Origin: Coprinopsis marcescibilis
Lineage: Eukaryota > Basidiomycota > Agaricomycetes > Agaricales > Psathyrellaceae
Reading direction: 5' to 3'
Assembly (NCBI GenBank): GCA_004369085.1
Contig: ML210400.1
Coordinates: 10,694 to 35,694 of the forward strand
DNA: 25,001 bases
Positions 8,617 through 22,462 of this stretch are shown here, in pieces (the stretch's first letter is position 1; each line of letters begins with the position of its first letter). The translations under genes were made by a program, and so were the position numbers. A model generated the notes under the pieces. The model searched no databases. It was given only the letters and a program-made list of their open reading frames with translations, and was not told the DNA's origin.

Positions 8617-9696
8617 TCAGCAAAAGACATCGTCGTCACTCGCAGAAGCAGCCGCTTTGCGAAGCTCAGCATCCAGGGTAAGTCTATTGTTTTTCTTCCC
8701 TTTGCCAAAAACAGGCGCCTTTATGCTCCCAAAGGCATCCTCATTGTCCGACTCAGCGTCACTGTCCTTGGCTTGTGCGCGCGGCATGGGTTGTTTCCTC
8801 GCCTTCCGTTTTTTATGGGCTTCCGGGAAAAGTAATCTTGGTTTACATGTGGGGTCAGGCGAGAACAGAGGGTCGTCGACAGGGAGTTTGGAGTTGGGGG
8901 GCGGTGAGAGAGGGCGGTTTTTTAAGTGGTCAAACATAGGGTTTTGATACACCCGCTTCACGCCACGGCTAATAACAGTTAGTCTGGAAAAGAAAACATC
9001 GAACAAGGCCACTCACAATACGTAGGTCACGGTTGGTTTATCATAAACCGTGTCCTCAGTCTCCGTTTCGTTCTGGCCTGCCAGACTCTCGACTCCATCT
9101 TCTGCTCCAAGAGGTGTCACAACGAATGGATTGGATGGAGAATCCCGCAGTGGCCCAACAGGCCCAGTGTCTGAGAGATTACCTTTCTTGCTCGACTTCA
9201 GCTGCGGCGTAACAGGCGCTGAGGCTGTCGTGGCAGGGCTAGGGGAGCTCGGAACAAGAACCTCGTTCGTATGCTTTCGATGTGAAGCCGGTGGCGAAAT
9301 CAAGGCTTTCTCCGCATGGGAGGTAGACCCACTTGCTTGTAGCTTCCTGTACAACAACGGAGCCTGTGGCTTCTTTGCAGAGGTTGTTGTTGAGGCTTCG
9401 CCGGTCTTGGATGGTAGCGCTTCGCTTCCCGCCATCCAAAAGGCCTCTTCATCATCCTTTTCCTGCACTAGTGATACCCTTGGTCTCTTTCTACCAGGCT
9501 TATCGTCGACTTCATCATCACTGGAGAGTTGGGTTGGACGGGTGGTGCCATCTTCGGTGTCGCTATCGCTATCGCAAGAGCCGCGTGATCTACCGCGAGC
9601 TCGACGTCGATATGTTCTGGGAGGGGTTGGGAGAGATGCTGTTGAGGCAGAGCGCTTCAAAACGCGTCGACGAGGGGGGGAGTTTACGGTGTCCAT
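8617..9696 (-). CDS. unrecognised Ser/Pro/Arg-rich, probably nuclear protein
   Basis: No family is recognised. Two exons (9696-9017, 8968-8617) give 343 aa. The splice site is well supported: GTGAGT donor, ATTAG acceptor, and a smooth junction TYVFRGVKRVYQNP. The N-terminal part is basic and full of Ser/Thr-Pro sites (SASTASLPTPPRTYRRRARG), followed by acidic patches (DSDSDTEDG, SSDDEVDDK), basic NLS-like runs (KPGRKRPR, HKKRKARKQ) and disordered Pro/Ser stretches. The most structured part is residues 220-275, YVFRGVKRVYQNPMFDHL followed by PLFSPDPTCKPRLLFPE. The C-terminus is acidic (ASASDDDVFC). RxxL strings occur (RRVLKR, RLTLDAE), but I do not claim a degron. An in-frame ATG at 9747 would add 17 residues. 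ATCACATGAT lies 75 bases upstream of the chosen start. Confidence 0.75.
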
Positions 9697-9770
9697 GGCA
9701 GTCTCGTAGAATTCCAAGCAAACCCATTCAAAACCAGAAAAGAACAATGACCTGTTTCGGAGTTTAAATA

Positions 9771-9794
9771 ATCACATGATCGTGCTTTCACGTG
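9771..9794 (+). promoter_or_regulatory. paired E-box motifs ATCACATGAT and TTCACGTGGG
   Basis: ATCACATGAT (9771-9780) and a CACGTG E-box (9789-9794) lie 9 bases apart in the space between the start of the unrecognised gene (9696, minus strand) and the stop of the ADF-H gene (9895). By position they would serve the minus-strand gene ending at 8617. The first 10-mer recurs exactly at 17175 and, inverted, at 2779. Confidence 0.45.
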
Positions 9795-9894
9795 GGAACA
9801 ATAGACAGGGGTAGTACAAGGGGGAAATTGCAGCTAATTTACAAATGCGAAAGAAACTGGGTATATGTACAGCAAGCCTTTCCTAATGAAGCCT

Positions 9895-11865
9895 TCACAA
9901 GCCAGATGCACGATGGAGTAGACCCAACATACGGAATTTATCGTCTTCCGAATCCGCAAATAGAGACCATGTTTGCTGGTCCTTGAATTCAATCACAAAA
10001 GAAAACGGGATTGCTTCCAGTTCTTCATAGCCATCGCTCCATTCCTTTAATGCTTTGACGCGGTCGCGCAGTGTCGAGACCTCGACAGGTGTGTTCATGT
10101 CCTGGTAGGTAGGAATTACCAAACGGAAGGGTACCAGGCAGGTAATGGAACTTACCTTTGGGCTTCGATACAGATATATCGTCCCGTCAATGAACTTGAA
10201 GTACAGTCGTTTCCAGAACAGAGAATCATGAAACTGTACAGTAGCCCAGCCAGTTGACATGGATTCCGTTGGACTCTGGGCAATAGCTTTCTCTGCCTGC
10301 TTGATCTTTCTCTTCCGATCTTCGCTTTCCTGCCTCTTCATTTGTTCAGCCCTCAAAATCTCCTTTTCTTTGATACGCTCTTGCTGCTGTCGCCACGATT
10401 CCAGCTTTCGGTGCTCGTCCAGTCTCTTTTCCCTTTCGGCTCGTTTTCGTTCTTCTAGCTCTCGAGTTTTTCTTTCGTCTTCTTCCTGTTCCTGCCGTCG
10501 TCTTCGCTCCTTCTCCTCTGCTATCCTTCGTAAATCCTCCTCCAGTTGTGCACGTCGTTGTTTCTCTTCTTCTTCTTCCCGCCTCTTTTGTTCCCTTTTC
10601 CTCCGCTTAGAGTCCTCTTGCCTCCGCTGTTCCTCCTCCAAAGCTTGCTTGTCCTCTAGTTCTCTTTGCTGCTGACGTTCCTGCCGTATGCGAGCTCTCT
10701 CTTTCGGATCAGAAGATGCAGGACCCCTTGCCCACTTGCCCTGAAGGGGAAGAGAGTGGAACATTGAAGGGCTGGTCACATTCGATGAATTTTGAGGCTG
10801 CACCACGATCGCGTCGGCCTCATTATCAAAGTGAGTAAGAACCGCGAAATCCGCCAGACTCGAAGATGGTGAGTCTCCTGGTACGGGTGGGAGTTTGTGG
10901 TTTTGAAGCGTGCGACTCCGAGAGGGTGGGGGGCTGTATCCTCTCCGAACCGGCGACATTGCGTCTTTTGGCGGAGGTGTCGGAGGCGGTGGGCCTGTCT
11001 CAATCTCCTTCACTCGTCGCAATAGGTTCCCGAACATCCCACTTGACTTCTCGGGTTTGGGAGGGACAGGAGGTACAGGCGGTATCATATGTGGTACAGG
11101 CACATGTGGGGCGTAGGTTTCCGAGAAAGAGCGGCGGGCCAGGTCCAGTGCAATCGGTTTCGGCCGCTTATCTTTCGACCTCCCGGTGGAGAATGCTGGT
11201 GGGTTTGAGAATGAATGTCCCATAGGTGGCGGAGAGAATGAACCTGGGTCAACCAGAGCTTGGTGTATCGTGGAAGTTGTGAGTTGAGAGAGGTTGTCTA
11301 CAGTGAGCATTGTTTGATGGATCTGGGAACAATGAGCTCCACGGCCTAGTAACCAATTCTATTGTGTGCCCTCACCTTGAAAACGGTTCCAATGCGCCGA
11401 GAATGCACCAGGGCTCGCGCTACCGTGCGTTGAAAGGTTCGGTGTGGTTTCAAGAAACGGAGAGAAATTGCGACTGACCTCGTTTGACGCCCGTAATGCC
11501 CAAGGGAATGAAATTGATCAATATGTAGCCAGGATTAATGTCGACTTCTTCGCGATAGAAGGCGACGAAGACCTTATCGAGGTCATATATCTTGTTCTTC
11601 AGCTCTTCCAGTCCATCTTGTCCGTAGGCATAAAGCGTCAAGTTGTCAGGCTTCGGGACATCGGAAGTTAGGACAAATGCGGAGAATGACCAGGTAAAGC
11701 GTTCATACGTATTCGGGCTCGTAGTGAAGGAGCAGCCTGAAGAGAAAATGGTCTGTGAGGATTGCTCCCATAGCAATACACAATTGAGCCTCACCAATTG
11801 TTATCTTCTCTCAAAATCGACTCGTAGACTGCCGTGATCTGTGCTTCTCGAGAAGTCCCGTTCAT
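9895..11865 (-). CDS. ADF-H domain, coiled-coil and PH domain protein (actin-associated)
   Basis: Probably an actin-binding adaptor at the cell cortex. Exons downward: 11865-11795, 11736-11709, 11650-11479, 11419-11376, 11322-10156, 10101-9895, giving 562 aa. Residues 1-125 form an ADF-homology domain of the coactosin/drebrin kind: WLLLHYEPEY, DKVFVAFYREEV, FIPLGITGVKRARALVHSRR, IHQTMLTVDNLSQLT. Residues 180-265 are Pro-rich with SH3-type ligands (PPVPPVPPKPEK). Residues 310-455 are a long Glu/Arg/Gln coiled coil. Residues 460-562 read as a PH domain (GWATVQFHDSLFWKRLYFKF; TWSLFADSEDDKFRMLGLL). The 28-nt second exon and the intron starting GTATGA were needed to rejoin the ADF-H core. Domain identities are strong; the biological role is inferred from the family. 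Confidence 0.85.
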
Positions 11866-12205
11866 CGTATTCCAAGGATAGTCGTCAGGTCAGAGAGCCG
11901 TACGTCGTGAGGAATGGGTTGGTGCGAGCCGAGAGAGAAACAGATGCATTAAGTGGTGTGGCAGATGGCAAGGAGCCACACATGCTGATGGTAGACATGA
12001 CTGCCCTGACTATGTCGCGACTGGCAACGGAATGAGACCAAGATGGGACAAACACGGATTTCGTACATACAAGTGCTCAAACTTCGCACAAATTTCGCAA
12101 ACGTGGCTAAAGTGTCTAGTTCTACATACTGACTGACAATGCCTCACGCCCCCCTCAAATATTACTCTGTTACAAAAAAGTACTTAGCGCCCAATTTCTC
12201 CGGTT
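11866..12205. other. intergenic: 3' end of DUF1295 gene and promoter of ADF-H gene
   Basis: Both neighbours are on the minus strand, so these 340 bases hold the terminator of the upstream gene and the promoter of the ADF-H gene. I see no TATA box, no further gene and no repeat. Confidence 0.55.
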
Positions 12206-13735
12206 TCAGCTGGATTCCAAATCACCTGAGCGTTTGGTAGTAGCCGGGTCGAACTGAAAGAATGAAAAGTCTAAGAGCAATGTCCTCTTGACGACAGGAG
12301 GCAATGGTCGGTAGAGAACCGGAGGAATAGGGATAAGAATAGAGGTCGAATCGAGATACTCTTGATAACGGTTCCATGCATCGGCTTCTGCTCCCGTTGC
12401 TTGTGGGTTTTGAGACATGAGATAGAACTTTTTCGCCGTCGGTTTTTCAGCAGTCGGAATCCCAGAGCCAAACATCAGAATCCTATGGGATATGGGAAAC
12501 AGGCTGAGCGTGGTTAAGGTGACAAAAGTGTGAACAACGAACAGGAAAGTGAAGATGGGCGAAGCAACCGCGCCATATTGAGCTGCCCGGGCGGACGAAG
12601 AAATAGAGCCGTCGGTTGTAGGTGAAAGACAAAGCGTCCAAATGCCCCACCAACAAAGAATTCTACGAACCGGTGAGCAGGACTGTTGGCCTAGGATTAC
12701 TCTGGACAACGCACTCTCCAAAGTATGGCGGATGCCTAGACCAACCCCAAAGCCCGGTCTGTTGGCATTAATCAAAGAATGTAGCACGCCCAAATAAATA
12801 AATACTTACACTCATCGGATAACCTTTCGGTACACTTCCTTTTGCCTTGGCGCGATACTGGATGGATGTCAGTTCACGTACAACGGGGCTTTCAGCACGT
12901 TGCGCACCTTTTGAGTGTCAGCAACAGTCTCGACGATGAATCCAGCACTCCACATGACGATTCCTGCAATGTCCCTCGAAGTCCCAAACGCGGGGTTAGA
13001 TCCACCAAACGTGGGGTCAGAGACAACTGGCGAATTAAGAATGGTAACTGGTAGCGAGACTGTCCAGACCCATAGAATCTGAGCTGAATATGGTCCCAGG
13101 TCAGGATATGAAACGAACAGTACGTAAGACAACTGTACCGATCCAAAAGGCTGTCAGAAAGCAATATGGTCGATAGGGGTATTGACGGGCAAATGAGGAA
13201 CGTTCGCACCAAGGAACTTGAAAAAGTGTGCTCGAATGTCATCAAAACGCGTGTCGCTCCCCATCCTCAGGACACGATGAAGTAGAAAGCCTACAGAAGT
13301 GTTGAAGTATGATGTTCGACACGCATTGGACAGGCAAACCAACCTGCTAGGCGCGTTGCCCATACCATGATAAGGACACTTGCAACTGGTTTACTGAGTT
13401 CAGTAAACCAGACGTGCTCGACTTGCTTGGACGTACCAATGTTTCGGGTGTAAAACGTATTCCCAGTCAGCAGCGTGAGCAGCGCTGCAATTTTATAAGT
13501 GCCACTCGTTCGTGGATACAGATTCACATACCCAGCAAGAAGAAATTCGAGCCTATCCAGTGTCAACTATGAATGCACTGGAAATAAAAAGGGGCTAAAC
13601 GTTACCGCCTGTAAAGTCCGTAATCTTATCAAACTGGAACACCCATGCAATGGCAAAACCCGACAGTTGGTAGCCAACCGTTACCAGGAATGTTAAAATC
13701 AGGTAATACTTGTCTAGAACATGGGCTATGGCCAT
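12206..13735 (-). CDS. DUF1295 family membrane oxidoreductase (steroid 5-alpha-reductase-like)
   Basis: A multi-pass membrane protein of the DUF1295 branch of the steroid 5-alpha-reductase / isoprenylcysteine methyltransferase fold. Members are presumed NAD(P)H-dependent reductases of lipids, but the fungal substrate is unknown. Eleven exons downward: 13735-13606, 13552-13532, 13484-13437, 13385-13344, 13290-13210, 13150-13134, 13078-12908, 12857-12810, 12758-12715, 12662-12543, 12482-12206, giving 332 aa. Two are tiny (21 and 17 nt). Splicing yields one continuous family sequence: FQFDKITDFTGGSNFFLLAL, MGSDTRFDDIRAHFFKFL, ILWVWTVSLPVTILNSP, WSRHPPYFGEILCWWGIW, GSGIPTAEKPTAKKFYLM, STSILIPIPPVLYRPLPP. 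The R-H-P-x-Y motif near the C-terminal half is the usual cofactor-site signature. Start 13735 was preferred over the in-frame ATG at 13906, which adds an unrelated stretch. Confidence 0.92.
13386..13411. repeat. 26-bp near-perfect palindrome at a 3' splice site
   Basis: CTGGTTTACTGA and TCAGTAAACCAG (read on either strand) form a 12-bp perfect stem with a 2-nt centre. The element fills the 3' half of intron 3 of the DUF1295 gene (13386-13436) and ends exactly on its acceptor CAG. In RNA it would bury the acceptor and the probable branch site (CTGAAC). Confidence 0.85.
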
Positions 13736-13974
13736 CGTGACGATGATGGTCGAACGAGAAAGAGAGATGATTGCTCTGTTTACGTCTACGGTGTTATATG
13801 AGCCATCAATTGCACCCGCGTCGATGCGGGGACGCGATCGAAGCCAAGACAACCAAGGCCGATCGCAAACGTGAAATTCGAAAAGCAGGTCTAAAGCTAT
13901 AAACATCTAAAATCTATATAATAAACGGGAAAGAGATATATATCTACGGAAGCGAAAAAATGCACCGAGTAGTC

Positions 13975-16953
<2,979 letters not shown>

Positions 16954-17372
16954 GAGAGGCAGCTGGAAGAATGTGGCAAGATGGTCAGCGTGGATCCTGG
17001 CAGAGTTCTGCGTCGTCAAATAGCCGCAAATATGAGTGCATTCATCAGGATCAGAGCACCTCTAAGGCCGTCTGGGTAATAGTCATGGAGAGATCCGATT
17101 TATAGTCAACGAAATGGCATATTGTGGGTTGTTCACAAGAAGGAATAGGAGTCGGGCAGTTACTTAGACGCTTGATCACATGATTCGTGTTGCCACCAGC
17201 GATTTTGGTCGCACACCTTCCAGTCTTCAGTCCATTGCTTTTCTTCTTCGCGCCACCACCGTTTTCCTATCCAAAGTGTACATACTTTCCTTATACTTCG
17301 TTTTTCATTCTCTGTTCGGCAGCTGGTCGGTGTGGTAACTGCCAGACGCCTTGTTTTCCCATTTCTGCCGTC
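16954..17372. promoter_or_regulatory. divergent promoter, serine dehydratase / RhoGAP gene
   Basis: These 419 bases separate two outward-pointing starts. ATCACATGAT lies at 17175-17184, roughly midway. On the RhoGAP side a long pyrimidine-rich stretch (about 17214-17330) precedes the start, as is common near fungal transcription starts. This is why the in-frame upstream ATG at 17187 was not taken as the gene start. Confidence 0.5.
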
Positions 17373-20300
17373 ATGCCTTCCTCAAACAACAGCAGCAACG
17401 GCTCTAGCATTTATGGCACACCGTCCAGGGACAGGGATCGCGAAAGACTGCCATTTCCCCAGTCATCTCATCCTTCGCCAGCACCGTTGAAGCATTCCTC
17501 AAGTTCAACATCAAATTCAAGTTCCAGCATTAATCTCCATGCAACCACTGCTTCGCTTTCTACCGCTTCTCTGGCCACACCCGCTGCAGCAATCACACTC
17601 GAAGCTGTTTTAAAGCAGAATGCACTGGCAGCCGATCCCAAGAGTGCTGCCCTCGATCAGGTCATCGCCGAGCGCAACTCAATGTCGGCACAGAACAATC
17701 AACTTTGGAAGTTGATAGAAAAGCAGCGGACAGGCTACAACCAGATCCTGAAGGAGTTGGAGAGGATAAGGGGAGAACGCGACAGCTACAAGGCCAAGCT
17801 CCAGTCGCTTACTGGTGAAAAGCCGTCCAGGTCTGGCGATCGCACCAACAAGCTCAGTCTCGCGTCGTCGGGCAGACCTCGAGGAGACGGCAAGTCTGAA
17901 CCAGTCCCAAAGGCTCAATCCGGCAGCGTATCGAACGACGACTCGTGTAAGTGTTCTTCTAAAGCCATGGCTGCTGTGACTGACAGATGTTGGCCTAGTA
18001 ATGACACCCCGGGGTCCTCAACATCCCACCCTGCACGCCTCCCGCTCGCACGAACCGCTCGCACCGCCTAACAGCAGCCAGGACTTTCAATCGAACCTTG
18101 CTTACGCGAGCCCAAGGCCGGAGACACCCCCAGGACCTCCTCCGGCATCAGCGCCGTCAACGTTCGACACTCCTCCGACCACACGAGCACACAGTCGACC
18201 GTCCCCATCTCCGCTCATACTTCCTGTGCGTAATGACGAACCAGCGATACCATCTTCGGCCATTTCGATCAACATAGAAAACGCTCCGTTCTCTAGACAG
18301 GCCCAAGCACCATCATCCGAATATTCCTCCCCAAGCACAACTTCCCCTAATGTTAATCCCTTCACTCATAATGGCGGTCGTCAGCAAAATTATCCTCCCA
18401 GAAAGTCTAGCTTGGCCGAATCGTTCACCCCAGCGTCGGCCTCGTACAGCGGAATTGACAGTCAGCCCGGATCAGCCAGCGTCGCAACTCCGACCCCTCA
18501 CAATTACATGCAATCGCAGGCCCCGACTTCAGTTTCGTCACAAAAAGAAGTCGAGTCGACAACACATTCTTTCGCAGACACACCCAACAGTCGACATTTT
18601 ACACCTGCTATGAACGGACATCAGGCTTCCATAGTCCCCACTCGCCACGGATCCTTGGACTTGCAAGCCCCGAAGCAGTCGCACCTGCTCAGCCCTGCAT
18701 TCGAGTCGCAGCAGAGGGACTCACGTATCACGCTCCCCGACGAGGCTCGGAGGTACATCACCAACATGGTTGACTCGCCTGCAGTCAGTCCCAGCGTCAA
18801 CAACTTTAGTTCGTCTGGCAGCTCAGCCGCACACACACCCGCGGCCGATACGAGGTCGCTGTCCTCAGCATCAGGGTCAGCGAGCGAGTTTTTGGACTTG
18901 GATGAAGATGATGATAATGATGACGAGAACGACGAGAAGATCCCTCAGGGCAGCTCCGGTGCGCAGTAATTACACTCTCGTCGTTTTTTATTCTCATTTT
19001 CTGCGCAGGAAGCTCCCGATTGGGACCTGTAGAACCTGTTACGCCCACCAACTTCAACTTTGGCAAGCCTCCACAATCGTTCCAAACGCCTGTCGAGTCA
19101 ACGCCCAGTCGACCTCGCAAGGAACGGATCGTTGTGGATGAATTCCCTCTCCCGCCGCATTCCGCCAGCCAATCGCAAACCTCACTGGTACCGGATGGGT
19201 CGTCGCCTTCTCAGTACTATTCCGGGGCATCACCCTCGAAACAATTGCAAACCCCAAGTGATCACCTTGCTTCTTCGAATTCGGCACATCAACCACAAGA
19301 CACTGCCAATAGCGTCCGAGGTTATAATAACCCAGCCAAAAACTCTCCCTCGCCTCATAATGACATGAAGCAGCCCCCTCCTCCGGTCTCTGCCTCTTTC
19401 AGGGCGCTTCCTCTCTTGTCCTCCGACCTGCCACATACCGGTATCCAAGTTTCGCAGTCGTTTGTACGACCTAATGATCGTGGAAAAGAAGTTTTATCTT
19501 TTATTGTCTCCGTCAATCCTGGGCACGGAAAGCAAGGGTGGAAAGTTGAGAAAATGTATTCGGATGTGATATCGCTAGACCAGCGCGTCAGGAATACGGT
19601 AGGGAAAGGGGTGCTGAAAAAGATTGGCACACTCCCAGAAGGAAAGCTGTGGAAGGATCATGCTCCTGCGAGAGTAGACCAGAGAAAGGTGTGTATCAGT
19701 GTTCGATTCTATTGTTGAGCGAGAATCTCAGGCTCCATGCAGGCTGTACTCGAACAGTATCTGCAATCTCTCATTGTGCTGCCGATCAAGAACAATGACG
19801 AGGTTATCGCCTTTTTCACGTCTGATATTGTTCGGGAGACGAAGCAACCTGTGATGCAAGCCGGCCACAAGGAAGGTTACCTGACCAAGAGGGGAAAGAA
19901 CTTTGGGGGCTGGAAGACACGATTCTTCGTTTTACAGGGGCCTGCTTTGGAGTATTATGATTGTGTATGTGTATTCTTTTTTGTTGTGGCCGTTTTTCTG
20001 ATCGGAATCTTTTTAGCGGGGTGGACAGCATCTTGGTTCGATACAGATCACAGGGGCTCAGATAGCAAGACAACACAAGACGGAGAGGAATTCGGGCGGC
20101 GACGAAGAAAACGAGTACCGGCACGCATTTCTTATTGTGGAGGCCAAGAAAGGTCCTGGTGGTAGCCATCCTCGGCATGTTCTTTGTGCGGAGAGCGACG
20201 AGGAGAGAGACGCCTGGGTGGAACTGCTGGTTCGGTACTACACGGGCAACTACAACGAAGATCTGGTGTTCAACGCGTCGTCTGGGATAAACTCTGCGAA

Positions 20301-22209
20301 CAGCAATTCTATCGCAACTGCGGCGGCGAACCAGCAAGCAAGCTCTCCGGTCCAGTCTCGAACCAGCACGAGTTCCAGCAGCGATGGGCCGCTGTCATCC
20401 ACCCCTCGCAAGCCATCATCTCGCCCACCGCTTTCGTTCGATGATTACGCTCGGTCCTCGAGCCCATCGCGATCTGTGGACCCATCTCCTATCGAGAGAC
20501 AGGGACCTGCGGCAGCGTTTTACGAAGCTCAGATGCGGCGCGCAGGTTCTGAGCGAGGGGGACTACCTTCGAGCCTGCCCGATGCATCCCCTCTGTCTTC
20601 TGTTCCGCCCATTCAATCGGACAGCAGCGTTGAACGTGCAGTTTCAGAGCAGGGACACTACCCTGATCTCCAGGGGCCTGGCTCTGCTCGGCCACGTCAG
20701 CACTCCCCTGAGCGTCACCGGACACGCGATGTGTATGAAGGCGCAGGACGTCACGCCAACTACTCTACTTCCAATCTTCAGAATGCTGATCGTGCTCCGT
20801 CACCGGAGAAGCCTGATATGAGCAGGGTGAAGATATCTGGGCCCATGAACGGGACACCGATCCCTCAAGGGTTCAAGTTTGGAAAGGAGGTCGAGCCTAT
20901 CTCTAGCAGCGAAAGGCGGGAAAAGGCTAAATCCCGATCTTTCTGGAACTTTGGCAAGAATGGTAAGAGGTTGATGAGATTCGGTTGGGCAAGGTTTACT
21001 GACCTATTTTTCAGCTGGTGGAGATAAGCATCCTAGCATCGTTCCGCGTGCAGTGTTTGCGATACCGCTCGACGATTCTCTGGACGTGGCTCAGATCTGT
21101 GGGCTACCTGCGATCGTGTTCCGATGCATTCAATACTTGGAAGCCAAAAAGGCAGACCAAGAAGAGGGTATCTACAGATTGAGCGGTAGTTCTGCGGTGA
21201 TCAAGAGTCTGAAAGACAGGTTCAATATCGGTGAGAATTTTGTCTGTGGTTTTGAAACGATTTCTGAATTGTGGACAGAGGGTGACCTTGACTTGCTGGC
21301 GTCCGACGAGTACTGGGATCCGCATGCTATTGCTGGGCTTTTGAAAAACTTTTTGCGAGATTTGCCGTCGAGTATCTTGACTCGGGAGATGCATCTAAGG
21401 TTCCTTGCTGTCATCGGTAGGTTTCACTTTTTCTTTTTGCAAGGACACTGACGGACTGAATAAAAAAAAAAAAGACTTGATGGACGCGCAGGAACGGATT
21501 AAAGAGCTCTCTCAGCTGATAGCCGCCCTTCCGATCGCAAATTACACCCTGCTTCGTGCGCTGACTGCACATCTCATCCTGATCGTGCAGAATTCGCATG
21601 TGAACAAGATGACGATGCGGAATGTGGGGATCGTTTTCAGTCCGACGCTCGGGATCCCTGCAGGCGTGTTCAGTCTGATGCTGGCAGAATTCAACCGGGT
21701 GTTCAATGTCGACTCGGACGAAGACTCTATCATCCAGGTTGACGATCCTGCGAAACTTTCAGAGCCGATGCGACGCAACAGCAAACGTTATTCGGATAGC
21801 GCAGCAGACAAACTCCTCGGGCTTTCAGGGCGCACGCTCAAAGGTGAGCAGGGTTTTTGTTTGTTTTTTATTTGTTTCTGAAGCCAAGAATGTAGCTTCC
21901 GAGGAGGAATCGTCGCAGGCTGACGAGGACGAGTACTCGGTGCACGATGAGAGTGGGACGGAAGGAACGGTGGACTCTGCTTCGTCAAGTCCGACGCAAG
22001 AGCTGGACCCATCTTCTCCGTCTGTGCGGGTGTCGCCGCCAGATACACCGATGGCTTCAAAGACGTCGAAAGCGTCGAGCACGGCGGCGAGCAGAGGGTT
22101 GAACGTGTCGGTGTCGCACTCTGAGCGGGGAAACCGACATTCGAAGCTTATCGGGCTGCCGACATCGCCTCGACCGCAGACGTCGCCGTCTCGGGTCAAC
22201 GAAACATGA
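17373..22209 (+). CDS. PX-PH-RhoGAP protein (Bem3 type)
   Basis: A GTPase-activating protein for a Rho-family GTPase, by family probably Cdc42, acting at membranes during polarised growth. Nine exons: 17373-17946, 17999-18958, 19009-19688, 19743-19964, 20017-20962, 21015-21230, 21279-21416, 21475-21843, 21884-22209, giving 1476 aa. A Ser/Pro-rich disordered region covers residues 1-640, with a short coiled coil near 90-155 (QLWKLIEKQRTGYNQILKEL). A PX domain lies at about 645-775 (LSFIVSVNP; LDQRVRNTVG; AVLEQYLQSLI) and a PH domain at about 778-885 (HKEGYLTKRGKNFGGWKTRF; RDAWVELLVRYY). After a linker the RhoGAP domain spans about 1140-1340, with the catalytic arginine in EGIYRLSGSS (about 1182), GLLKNFLRDLPSSIL and NVGIVFSPTLG. 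The acidic, Ser-rich tail follows a 40-bp intron. The length and domain order match Bem3. Confidence 0.93.
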
Positions 22210-22462
22210 TGATTTTAAATTTCAAGGACAGACTATATTCGTTCAGCTGCGTTCTTGCGGCATATACCACACTGTGATACCCTTTTTTTTTTTTTTTGTA
22301 ACGTACATCTATCTTGCACACAATCTTAAGCACTATTATGACCCATGCGAACGCCTGATTGTAAAAAAGCGCGCCATCATTCGAGTTGTCAAACAACCAA
22401 CAACTTGTAGCACCGAGTAAGAAGAGAACGACGACGCCCTTTGAACCTGACCTTCTTGCGCG
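22210..22462. other. intergenic region with T16-type run
   Basis: The 3' end of the RhoGAP gene and the promoter of the SHR3-like gene share these 253 bases. A long T homopolymer (about 22281-22297) stands out. No TATA box or further gene is seen. Confidence 0.5.

Noticed and set aside
9050..9709. 219-codon open frame on the + strand
   Set aside because: It lies antisense to the spliced two-exon gene on the minus strand, whose splice site, charge patterns and NLS runs are coherent. The + frame is a Ser-rich shadow.
10259..10675. 138-codon Ser/Cys/Arg-rich frame on the + strand
   Set aside because: It is the antisense image of the Glu/Arg coiled coil of the ADF-H/PH protein, where purine-rich codons give long shadow frames.
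17187..17372. Upstream in-frame ATG giving a 62-residue hydrophobic N-terminal extension of the RhoGAP protein
   Set aside because: The sequence is pyrimidine-rich like a transcription start region, and the extension does not resemble a Bem3 N-terminus or a real signal peptide.
17987..17998. Alternative acceptor TGACAG for RhoGAP intron 1
   Set aside because: It also keeps the frame but leaves a 40-nt intron with the CTGAC branch site touching the acceptor. The site at 17998 gives normal spacing.
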